Below, piece after piece: positions 15,871-23,054 of a stretch of DNA of 28,320 nt; the first letter of the stretch is position 1, and each line of letters starts with the position of its first letter. A program made the translations under genes and the position numbers. The notes beneath the pieces are model-generated. The model saw only the letters and a program-made list of their open reading frames with translations. It did no database searches and had not been told where the DNA came from. The stretch lies in NCBI GenBank assembly GCA_000434035.1, contig FR893522.1, positions 18,643 to 46,962 on the forward strand, written 5' to 3'. The stretch comes from Clostridium sp. CAG:452 (lineage in GTDB: Bacteria; Bacillota; Clostridia; TANB77; CAG-508).

Positions 15871-16797
15871 ATGGATTGCGAAAACCTTAAAGCTACAAGA
15901 CAAAGTTATGGAGAAAAATTAGCAGAACTAGGAGAAAAAAATAAAGATATAATTGTTTTAGACGCAGATTTATCAGCTGCAACTAAAACATCAATATTTG
16001 CAAAGAGATTTCCAGAAAGATTTTTTGATATGGGAATTGCAGAACAAGATATGATAAGTACAGCTGCAGGACTTGCAACGTTTGGAAAAACTGTATTTGC
16101 AAGCAGTTTTGCAATGTTTGCATGCGGAAGAAGCTATGACCAGATAAGAAACAGTGTTGCACATCCAAAATTAAATGTAAAAATATGTGCATCACACGCA
16201 GGGATAACTGTTGGAGAAGATGGAGCAACTCACCAAATGCTTGAAGATTTAGGTATGACGAGAGGATTACCAAACATGACAGTTATGTGTACAAGTGATG
16301 ATAGAGAAACAAAATGGGCAGTAGAAGAAATCTCTAAAATGGATGGACCAGTGTACTTAAGACTTTGCAGACTAAACACACCACAAATATATGGAGAAGA
16401 ACAGGATTTTAAAATTGGAAAAGGAGTTCAAATAGGAAATGGAACAGATGCAACAGTGTTTGCAACAGGTGTAGTAGTTCCAGAAGCAATAAAAGCAAAA
16501 GAAGAACTAGAAAAGCAAGGAATAAATATAAGAGTAGTTGATATACACACAATAAAACCAATAGATAAAGAACTAATTATAAAATGTGCAAAAGAAACTA
16601 AAAAATTAGTTTCTATTGAAGACCATAATATAATAGGCGGGCTTGGAAGCGCTATTTCTGAGGTGCTAACAGAAGAATATCCTGCCAAACTAATTAGAAT
16701 GGGAATGAAAGATAGATTTGGAGAATCTGGACCAGCCAAAGAATTATTAAGATATTTTGGGTTAACATCAGAAGATATTATAGCAGTAGTAAAATAA
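15871..16797 (+). CDS. Transketolase, C-terminal subunit
   Basis: This 308-residue protein is the pyrimidine-binding and C-terminal half of a split transketolase: VLDADLSAATKTSIF, RFFDMGIAEQDMISTAAGLA with the catalytic Glu that activates the thiamine ring, FASSFAMFACGRSYDQIRN and SHAGITVGEDGATHQ. It forms the active enzyme with the product of 14136-14957. ATG 15871 follows AGAGGAGG, 14 bases after the PHP gene. The C-terminal Rossmann-like domain IEDHNIIGGLGSAISEVL is complete. Confidence 0.92.
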   Translation: MDCENLKATRQSYGEKLAELGEKNKDIIVLDADLSAATKTSIFAKRFPERFFDMGIAEQDMISTAAGLATFGKTVFASSFAMFACGRSYDQIRNSVAHPKLNVKICASHAGITVGEDGATHQMLEDLGMTRGLPNMTVMCTSDDRETKWAVEEISKMDGPVYLRLCRLNTPQIYGEEQDFKIGKGVQIGNGTDATVFATGVVVPEAIKAKEELEKQGINIRVVDIHTIKPIDKELIIKCAKETKKLVSIEDHNIIGGLGSAISEVLTEEYPAKLIRMGMKDRFGESGPAKELLRYFGLTSEDIIAVVK

Positions 16798-16831
16798 ATT
16801 GCAATTTTAGGTTAAATAAAAATATATTACA

Positions 16832-16866
16832 AAAAAATGACAATTTCTTGAAAAATGTCATTTTTT
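16832..16866 (+). terminator. Terminator of the transketolase operon
   Basis: AAAAAATGACA (16832-16842) pairs with TGTCATTTTTT (16856-16866) over a 13-base loop, ending in T. It separates the sugar operon from ftsE. Confidence 0.8.
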
Positions 16867-16867
16867 A

Positions 16868-16896
16868 TTGCTTTTTTAAGGTATTATTATTATAAT
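16868..16896 (+). promoter_or_regulatory. ftsE promoter
   Basis: TTGCTT (16868-16873), 17-base spacer and TATAAT (16891-16896), about 34 bases before the ftsE start. Confidence 0.6.
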
Positions 16897-16929
16897 ATTA
16901 ATGTATATTTAAGTAAAAGAGGTCAAAAT

Positions 16930-17611
16930 ATGATAGAATTTAAAAACGTATATAAAACATACAGCACAGGAACCGAAGCCGTAAATAATGCAAACTTTAA
17001 AATAGAAAAAGGCGAATTTGCATTTTTAGTAGGTGCATCTGGTTCACGGAAAATCAACCCTTATAAAGCTAATACTAAAAGAAGAAGAGCCAACATCAGG
17101 AAATATAATTATAAATGGCAAGGATACAACATTTTTAAAACCTAAAAGAGTGCCATATTTAAGAAGAAGCATGGGAGTAGTTTTCCAAGATTTTAGGTTG
17201 CTATCAGATAAAACAGTTTACGAGAATGTAGCATTTGCAATGAATATAGTAAAAGCTACACCAAAACATATAAGAAGACAAGTTCCAATGGTATTATCAT
17301 TAGTTGGTCTAAGTGGAAAAGCAAAAGTTTATCCAAATGAGTTATCAGGAGGAGAACAACAAAGAGTTGCTCTTGCAAGAGCATTAGTGAATAATCCAGC
17401 TATGATAATTGCTGATGAGCCAACAGGAAACTTGGATCCAGAAACAGCTTGGGACATTATGAATTTGCTTAACGAAATCAATTTAAGAGGTACAACAGTA
17501 GTTATTGCAACACACGCCAAAGACATAGTTGACCAGATGAAAAAAAGAGTTATTGAAATAGAAAAAGGCGTAATAGTTAGAGATGATAGAAAAGGTGGGT
17601 ATAGCAAGTGA
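16930..17611 (+). CDS. ftsE: Cell-division ATP-binding protein FtsE with one CGGA +1 site
   Basis: Reading CGGA at 17047-17050 as glycine gives one 226-residue protein (682 bases minus 1 is divisible by 3), the normal FtsE length. It then has Walker A GASGSGKST (residues 35-43), Q-loop VVFQDFRLL, ABC signature LSGGEQQRVALARAL, Walker B MIIADEP and the FtsE-like DPETAWDIMNLL. FtsE energises FtsX to switch peptidoglycan hydrolases. ATG 16930 has AGAGGTC upstream. Without the shift the Walker A ends GSRKIN and the frame stops at 17145. ftsX follows with overlapping stop and start, so the operon is otherwise unaltered. FtsE is rarely dispensable with FtsX retained, which argues against a dead gene. 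Confidence 0.86.
17047..17050 (+). other. CGGA +1 site 4 (FtsE Gly40 in Walker A)
   Basis: GGT TCA CGG AAA ATC in the straight frame gives GSRKI. Reading CGGA as glycine gives GGT TCA (CGGA) AAA TCA ACC, that is GSGKST, the ATP-binding P-loop. Confidence 0.87.
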
Positions 17612-18504
17612 AATATAATGTAATAGGATATTTTTTATCTGAAGGTTTTAGAAATGTATTTAAAAATAAAAAATCCACATTCTCTTGTTTGGGAGTAATG
17701 TGTGCAACAATGCTTATGTTTGGACTATTTTTCGTAATAGGACAAAATATAAATAATGCTATTAAGGATTTGGAAAAAGAACAAGGAATGCAGGTATTTA
17801 TGTATCCAGAAGCAACAGATGAGCAAATAGCAAAGCTTAAAGAAGATCTAGGAAAAATTGAAGGAATAAATACAATAGAATTTGTATCTAAAGAAGAAGG
17901 ATACAATACTATGAAAAAAAGACTTGGAGATAACGCAAAAGCATTAGACGGGTTCACTCCAGATTTCTTTGAAGTATCATACATAATTACATTAACAGAT
18001 TTATCTTTAAATAATCAAGTATATGAAGCAATATCTAAATTAGATAATGTAAAAGAGATACAAAATAAATCAAGCACAATAGAAACATTATCTAGTGTTG
18101 GAAAAGCAATAAGAGTTGTAACATTTACAATTTTTGCAATATTAATTTTAATTTCGCTATTTATAATTTCAAATACAATAAAACTTACAGTACATGCAAG
18201 AAGAAAAGAAATTTCAATAATGAAATATGTAGGAGCAACTAATGGATTTATTAGAACTCCATTCATAATTGAAGGTATAGTAATAGGATTAATTTCAAGT
18301 ATAATATCAATTTTGTTAATAGGTGGAGGGTATAATTTCTTAGCTACGAAACTTGTAAACTCAGCTACATGGCAAAAACTTAGCATCAATTTATTAACAT
18401 TTGGAGATTTATTAGGAGAAATAATAATTGTATACTTAGTGCTAGGAGTTGGAATTGGTATTATTGGTAGCTCAATATCTATGAAAAAATACCTTGACGT
18501 TTAA
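17608..18504 (+). CDS. ftsX: Cell-division protein FtsX
   Basis: This 298-residue membrane protein has the FtsX layout: an N-terminal membrane segment after FRNVFKNKKSTF, an extracellular domain of about 110 residues, and three membrane segments in the C-terminal half with KLTVHARRKEISIMKYVGA, typical of the FtsX/MacB permease family. It couples ATP use by FtsE to activation of wall hydrolases at the outer face. The GTG start (17608) overlaps the ftsE stop. The next two genes encode EnvC-like M23 proteins, its likely partners. Confidence 0.92.
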   Translation: MKYNVIGYFLSEGFRNVFKNKKSTFSCLGVMCATMLMFGLFFVIGQNINNAIKDLEKEQGMQVFMYPEATDEQIAKLKEDLGKIEGINTIEFVSKEEGYNTMKKRLGDNAKALDGFTPDFFEVSYIITLTDLSLNNQVYEAISKLDNVKEIQNKSSTIETLSSVGKAIRVVTFTIFAILILISLFIISNTIKLTVHARRKEISIMKYVGATNGFIRTPFIIEGIVIGLISSIISILLIGGGYNFLATKLVNSATWQKLSINLLTFGDLLGEIIIVYLVLGVGIGIIGSSISMKKYLDV

Positions 18505-18516
18505 GAAGGTGATGCA

Positions 18517-19731
18517 ATGCCAAAAAAAATAATATTAACTTGTTTAATAGTAACAGTAATGATATTTGTTTTTTTTACAACAGTAGTAGTTGCAGATGAT
18601 TTAGGAGAATTACAAGATAGAAAAAATCAATTAAATCAACAAATTTCACAGGCAAATGAGCAAGTAGAAAATATTCAAGTAGAACTAACAGATACACTAC
18701 AACAAATAGATAATTTAGATCAAAAAATAGAAACATATCAAGCAGAAATAGATGAAGTAAGTAAAAATCTTGAGGAAATACAGAGTGAAATAGCAATAGT
18801 AGAAGAAAAATTAACGAATTTAGAAAACAACTATAAAATACAAAGAGAAACATTTCAAAATAGAATAATTGCTCAATATGAAGCAGGCGATATACAGTAT
18901 TTAGATGTATTATTAAGTTCAAATACATTATCAGAATTTATATCGAATTATTATTTAATAGGTGAAATAGCAAAATATGATAGGAATCTTTTGGACAATA
19001 TAGACAGACAGAAAAAACAAATACAAAATATTAAAGTAACATTATCAGAAAAAGAAAAAACCTTAAAAACTTTAAAGACAAATAAAGAGAGTACAACTGT
19101 TGCATTAGAAAATGCAAAGGTTATAAAAAATAGTTATGCAAAGCAATTAACAAATGAAGAAAAAGAAACACAAGAAAAAATAGCAGGATATCAAAAAGAA
19201 TTAGATAATTTAGAAGCACAAATTGTAGCAATAACAAGTGTAAAAGTTGGAGAGGACTATGTTGGTGGTGAGTTTGCTTGGCCAGCACCAGGATATTCAA
19301 CAATAACATCAAAATATGGAATGAGAGTTCATCCAATACTTAAAACACATAGAATTCATTCTGGAACAGATATTGCAATGCCTATGGGAGCATATATAAT
19401 TGCAGCAAATGATGGAGTCGTTACAAAGGCAGGATATTCAACAACTGGATATGGAAATATGGTTTTAATAGATCATGGAGGAGGAGTTAGCACCTTATAC
19501 GGTCATGGTTCAGAAATTTTAGTACAAGCTGGACAAACCGTAAAAAGAGGTGATATAATAATGAAAGCTGGTTCGACTGGATGGTCGACAGGTCCACATT
19601 TACACTTCGAGGTAAGAATAAATGGTCAGCATGTAGATTCATTGCCATATATAACAGGTAAAAAAATAGAAACAAAATCTACAGAAAATAACGCAGAAGA
19701 ATCTACGCAAAATACAGAAAATGCTAACTAA
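18517..19731 (+). CDS. EnvC-like M23 murein hydrolase/activator 1
   Basis: This 404-residue protein has an N-terminal signal or membrane segment (about residues 4-26), a long coiled coil (about 30-235) and a C-terminal M23 domain with HSGTD, YGHGS and HLHFE, all zinc and catalytic residues present. In Firmicutes such proteins work downstream of FtsEX at the wall; in E. coli the related EnvC activates amidases, though EnvC itself has a degenerate site. It begins 13 bases after ftsX with GAAGGTG upstream. A Ser/Thr/Asn-rich tail follows the M23 domain. Likely a FtsEX-controlled endopeptidase. Confidence 0.86.
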   Translation: MPKKIILTCLIVTVMIFVFFTTVVVADDLGELQDRKNQLNQQISQANEQVENIQVELTDTLQQIDNLDQKIETYQAEIDEVSKNLEEIQSEIAIVEEKLTNLENNYKIQRETFQNRIIAQYEAGDIQYLDVLLSSNTLSEFISNYYLIGEIAKYDRNLLDNIDRQKKQIQNIKVTLSEKEKTLKTLKTNKESTTVALENAKVIKNSYAKQLTNEEKETQEKIAGYQKELDNLEAQIVAITSVKVGEDYVGGEFAWPAPGYSTITSKYGMRVHPILKTHRIHSGTDIAMPMGAYIIAANDGVVTKAGYSTTGYGNMVLIDHGGGVSTLYGHGSEILVQAGQTVKRGDIIMKAGSTGWSTGPHLHFEVRINGQHVDSLPYITGKKIETKSTENNAEESTQNTENAN

Positions 19732-19751
19732 ATTAAAAAACGGAGGAAGAA

Positions 19752-20912
19752 ATGAAAATTAAAAAAAGAATATTAATATCAATATTATTAATACTAATAA
19801 TTCTATCAACAAATATTGCTGTTACTTTGGCTGCAACTAAATCTGAATTACAAAATAAACAAAACAATATAAATCAACAAATTAAAGATACAGAAAATGA
19901 AATAAGTGCAGTAAAAGAAGAAATGTCAGATACTATGAAACAAATTCAGGACTTAAATACACAAATAAGTGGATATCAATCAGAAATTGATGATTTGGAA
20001 TATAAGATTAGTGATTTAGAAAAAGATATTGAAGAATCACAAGAAAAACTTAATGAAGCAGAAAAAAATTATAATAAACAAGAAGAAGCATTTAAAAATA
20101 GAATAGTAGCACAATATGAAGCAGGAGAAACTACATATTTAGATGTACTATTAGGCGGAGGTTCATTATGGGATATGGTGTCTAATTGGTATGTTGTTTC
20201 GGAAATTGCTGACTTAGATAATCAAATGCTAGGACAAATGGAAAAGAATAAAAATGAAATAGAAGAAGCTAAAAAAGCTTTAGAAACAAATAAAGAACAA
20301 ATAGAAGTAACAAAGAAAAATAAAGAACAAAAGGCAAGCGCATTAAAAAGTTCACAAGCAACAAAAGAGCAATATGTTAATGAATTATCTGATAATGAAA
20401 AAGAATTGAATGCAGAATTAGAAAAATTAAAAAAAGCAAATGATGCTATAACAAGAGAATTAAAAGCAATGGAAAATAAGTATAGTGATAAGATTGCAAA
20501 TTTAGGTGGAACAGGAACACTACAAAGACCTGTTAGATCAGGAGTAATCACAGCAACTATGTATTACAGCAGTGGTAGATATCACGGAGCATTAGATTAT
20601 GGAGTGCCAGTTGGAACAGAAGTATATGCAGCAGCAGAGGGAGTAGTACTTGCAGCGAATTGGTCAAATGGTGGATTAGGAAATTACGTATGTATACAAC
20701 ACTCAGGTGGAATGAGAACACTTTATGGACATGGAAATGGAAAATTCTATGTAAAACCAGGAGATGAAGTAAAAAAAGGACAATTAATTATGCTTAGTGG
20801 AAATACAGGTAATTCATCAGGACCACATTTACATTTTGAAGTAAGAGTTTCACCATACAATTGGTCATATTGGGGAAATGACAGTAGAAGAGATCCACGA
20901 AATTATTTCTAA
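19752..20912 (+). CDS. EnvC-like M23 murein hydrolase/activator 2
   Basis: This 386-residue paralogue of the preceding gene has the same order: signal segment (about 5-28), coiled coil (about 30-250) and M23 domain with HGALD, YGHGN and HLHFE. The coiled coils share patterns such as IVAQYEAGETTYLDVLL versus IIAQYEAGDIQYLDVLL, so they arose by tandem duplication. ATG 19752 has CGGAGGA upstream. The M23 domain is shortened at the end and lacks the low-complexity tail. Two partners for one FtsEX may split septal and lateral roles. Confidence 0.85.
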   Translation: MKIKKRILISILLILIILSTNIAVTLAATKSELQNKQNNINQQIKDTENEISAVKEEMSDTMKQIQDLNTQISGYQSEIDDLEYKISDLEKDIEESQEKLNEAEKNYNKQEEAFKNRIVAQYEAGETTYLDVLLGGGSLWDMVSNWYVVSEIADLDNQMLGQMEKNKNEIEEAKKALETNKEQIEVTKKNKEQKASALKSSQATKEQYVNELSDNEKELNAELEKLKKANDAITRELKAMENKYSDKIANLGGTGTLQRPVRSGVITATMYYSSGRYHGALDYGVPVGTEVYAAAEGVVLAANWSNGGLGNYVCIQHSGGMRTLYGHGNGKFYVKPGDEVKKGQLIMLSGNTGNSSGPHLHFEVRVSPYNWSYWGNDSRRDPRNYF

Positions 20913-20926
20913 TAAATACATATAAT

Positions 20927-20973
20927 AAGGAGGCGACACTAAAATGTCGCTTCTAAAAATATATAACACATAA
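20927..20973 (+). other. Hairpin with possible 9-codon leader peptide
   Basis: GGCGACA and TGTCGCT at about 20932-20938 and 20945-20951 form a stem. A Shine-Dalgarno sequence AAGGAGG (20927-20933) precedes ATG 20944, which opens a 9-residue frame (MSLLKIYNT). It lies in the 105-base gap before ctp, which is otherwise AT-rich with TATAAT at 20976 and 20990. The gap holds no other gene. Confidence 0.3.
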
Positions 20974-21017
20974 ATTATAATGTTAATAATATAATATTTT
21001 TTAGGAGGCATATCATA

Positions 21018-22208
21018 ATGGATTTTGAGAAGAAAAACAGAGCATACAAATCAGTAATGCTAGTAATAGTGACAGCATTAATTACATTTTTAATTACAGC
21101 TATAGGAATGTATAATTATGTTACAAAAACAGATGCAGGAATAACAAAAGTTGTAACAAGTAGCGAACCAACAAAATTAGATACTAAACTAATATTAATA
21201 AGAAAATATTTAGAAGAAAATTATTTGGGCGATATTGCTTCAGATGAGGAATTAACAGAATCAGCAATAAAAGGGTATGTAGAAGGATTAAAAGATGAAT
21301 ATACAGAGTATTTAACAAAGGATGAATATGATGAATTGATGGTAAGTGTTAATGGAAACTATGTTGGTATAGGAATATATATGACACAAGACAGATATGA
21401 GAATATAGTTGTTTTACTTCCAATAGAAGGTTCACCAGCAGCAGAAGCTGGATTAAAAACAGGAGACATTATAACAAAAGTAAATGGAGAAGAATGTGTA
21501 GGTAAAGATTTAAGTACAATTTCTAATAAAATAAAAGGTGAAGAAGGAACAACTGTAGAATTAGAAATTTTAAGAGAGAATGAAACATTTACAAAAACAA
21601 TAGAAAGAAGAACAGTTCAAGTTAATCCAATGGAATCTGAAATTCTTGAAAACAACATAGGATATATAAGACTTATGGGGTTCGATGAGAATTGTCATGA
21701 AGAATTTGAGAAAAAAGTAGATGAATTAATATCAAAAGGTGCAAAATCATTAATAATAGATTTAAGGGATAATGGTGGAGGAGTTGTAGATGAAGCTACA
21801 GATATAACAGAACTTTTCTTACCAAAAGATAAAACAATAATGATTGAGAGAACAAAAAAAGAAGGAGAACAAATTACAAAATCAGAAAAAGATGCTAAAT
21901 ATAATATGAAAGTTGTAATACTTACTAATGAAAATTCAGCAAGTGCATCAGAAATATTTGTTGGTGCAATGAAGGATAATGGAGTTGCTAAAATAGTAGG
22001 AACAAAAACTTATGGAAAAGGTGTAATGCAAGAACTTGCCCCATTAAAATCAGGAGGAGCATTAAAAATAACAATAGAAGAGTTTAAAACACCGAATGGT
22101 AATACAATAAACAAAAAAGGAATAGATCCAGACATAGAAGTTGAGGACGATAAAAAAACAGAATTAGATGAACAGTTACAAAAGGCAATAGAAGAATGTA
22201 AAAAATAA
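21018..22208 (+). CDS. C-terminal processing protease (S41, CtpA/B-like)
   Basis: This 396-residue protein has an N-terminal membrane segment (about 14-36), a PDZ domain (about 95-180, YVGIGIYM to KIKGEEGTTVELEIL) and an S41 protease domain with the catalytic Ser in NENSASASEIFVGAMKDNG and Lys in TYGKGVMQ. It acts outside the membrane. In B. subtilis, CtpB cleaves SpoIVFA to release SpoIVFB activity, and in Gram-negatives CtpA/Prc trims wall hydrolases; here the spoIVF genes are in the same window but a different operon. The gene is the last of the ftsEX cluster, with TTAGGAGG before ATG 21018. Confidence 0.9.
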   Translation: MDFEKKNRAYKSVMLVIVTALITFLITAIGMYNYVTKTDAGITKVVTSSEPTKLDTKLILIRKYLEENYLGDIASDEELTESAIKGYVEGLKDEYTEYLTKDEYDELMVSVNGNYVGIGIYMTQDRYENIVVLLPIEGSPAAEAGLKTGDIITKVNGEECVGKDLSTISNKIKGEEGTTVELEILRENETFTKTIERRTVQVNPMESEILENNIGYIRLMGFDENCHEEFEKKVDELISKGAKSLIIDLRDNGGGVVDEATDITELFLPKDKTIMIERTKKEGEQITKSEKDAKYNMKVVILTNENSASASEIFVGAMKDNGVAKIVGTKTYGKGVMQELAPLKSGGALKITIEEFKTPNGNTINKKGIDPDIEVEDDKKTELDEQLQKAIEECKK

Positions 22209-22243
22209 AATAAATGGGTGCACATTATGCACCCATTTATTTT
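22207..22243. terminator. Bidirectional terminator between ctp and pflA
   Basis: AAATGGGTGCA (22212-22222) pairs with TGCACCCATTT (22228-22238), with extra A-T pairs outside and T and A runs on opposite sides. Confidence 0.9.
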
Positions 22244-22251
22244 ATCTCAAT

Positions 22252-22986
22252 TTATTTTATTCCCAAAATCTTTTTAGCTCTATCAACATCGTTACTATCA
22301 GCAGGTCGAACACCTTCTAATGGATATTTTAAACCAAGTTCTTCCCATTTGAATTTTCCAAGTTCGTGATATGGATTAATTTCAATTTTCTTTACTGTTT
22401 TTAAAGTTGATATAAATTCTTTTAATTTCAATAAATCTTTTTCATCATCAGTTATTCCAGGAACTAAAACTTGCCTTATCCAAATGTCGATATTATTATC
22501 ACTTAAATACCTAGCAAATGCTAGTTCTTTTTCATTTGAAAATCCAACTAAATCCTTACATTTAGTGCTATCAATATGTTTAATATCTAGCAAAACTAAA
22601 TCTGTAAATTTAAGTAGTTCTTTAATATCATCTGTAATATCAAACATTCCAGAAGTATCAATTGCTGTTGGAATATTACGTTTTTTTAATTCTTTAAAAA
22701 GAGTTACTAAAAATTTGGTTTGTAACAAAGGTTCTCCGCCAGTAACTGTAACTCCACCACCAGAAGGGAGAATATAGGCTTTGTATCGCTCTATTTTATC
22801 TAGAAGTTCATCTACAGAAGTGATAGTACCTCCTGTAAGATCCCAAGTGTCTCTATTGTGGCAGTATTTACATTTTAAACTACATCCTTGCATAAATATA
22901 ACAAATCTTATACCAGGGCCATCAACAGTACCGAAAGACTCAATAGAATGTATTCTAGCATATTTAGTTTTATCAAAATTTTCCAT
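22252..22986 (-). CDS. pflA: Pyruvate formate-lyase activating enzyme
   Basis: This 244-residue radical SAM protein has the cluster motif C-x3-C-x2-C at C35, C39 and C42 (GCSLKCKYCHN), followed by GGVTVTGGEPLLQ. It generates the glycyl radical on pyruvate formate-lyase using S-adenosylmethionine and a 4Fe-4S cluster. It lies 70 bases behind pflB on the minus strand, separated by a hairpin, with AAAGGAATG before its ATG. The length matches the family (about 245). No defect is visible. Confidence 0.94.
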   Translation of the reverse strand: MENFDKTKYARIHSIESFGTVDGPGIRFVIFMQGCSLKCKYCHNRDTWDLTGGTITSVDELLDKIERYKAYILPSGGGVTVTGGEPLLQTKFLVTLFKELKKRNIPTAIDTSGMFDITDDIKELLKFTDLVLLDIKHIDSTKCKDLVGFSNEKELAFARYLSDNNIDIWIRQVLVPGITDDEKDLLKLKEFISTLKTVKKIEINPYHELGKFKWEELGLKYPLEGVRPADSNDVDRAKKILGIK

Positions 22987-23017
22987 ATAATCATTCCTTT
23001 TGTTTAATTAAAATGTA

Positions 23018-23040
23018 AGACGAGGGTTTATATCCTCGCC
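23018..23040 (-). repeat. Intercistronic hairpin between pflB and pflA
   Basis: CGAGG and CCTCG arms (about 23021-23025 and 23034-23038) fold on the minus-strand mRNA, with no T run after. It may set the ratio of lyase to activase by mRNA stability or partial termination. Confidence 0.45.
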
Positions 23041-23054
23041 TTTACAAATTCAAA

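Noticed and set aside
3333..16128. CGGA at 3333, 9822, 14576, 14744 and 16125 as more shift sites
   Set aside because: There C is the third base of the preceding codon (TGC, ATC, TTC) and GGA is read in frame without any break.
5386..17050. Ordinary pseudogenes in copA, spoIVFB and ftsE
   Set aside because: Each gene has intact motifs on both sides of the break, every break has the same CGGA form, and there are no other stops, deletions or frame losses. Artefact is still possible, decay is unlikely.
5386..17050. CGG reassigned to a single other amino acid as a triplet
   Set aside because: Reassignment would not change the frame. All four sites need one extra base to be absorbed.
5380..17060. 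prfB-like programmed shift with an upstream Shine-Dalgarno stimulator
   Set aside because: The sequences before and after the four sites share no purine-rich stimulator, stop codon or hairpin; only CGGA is common.
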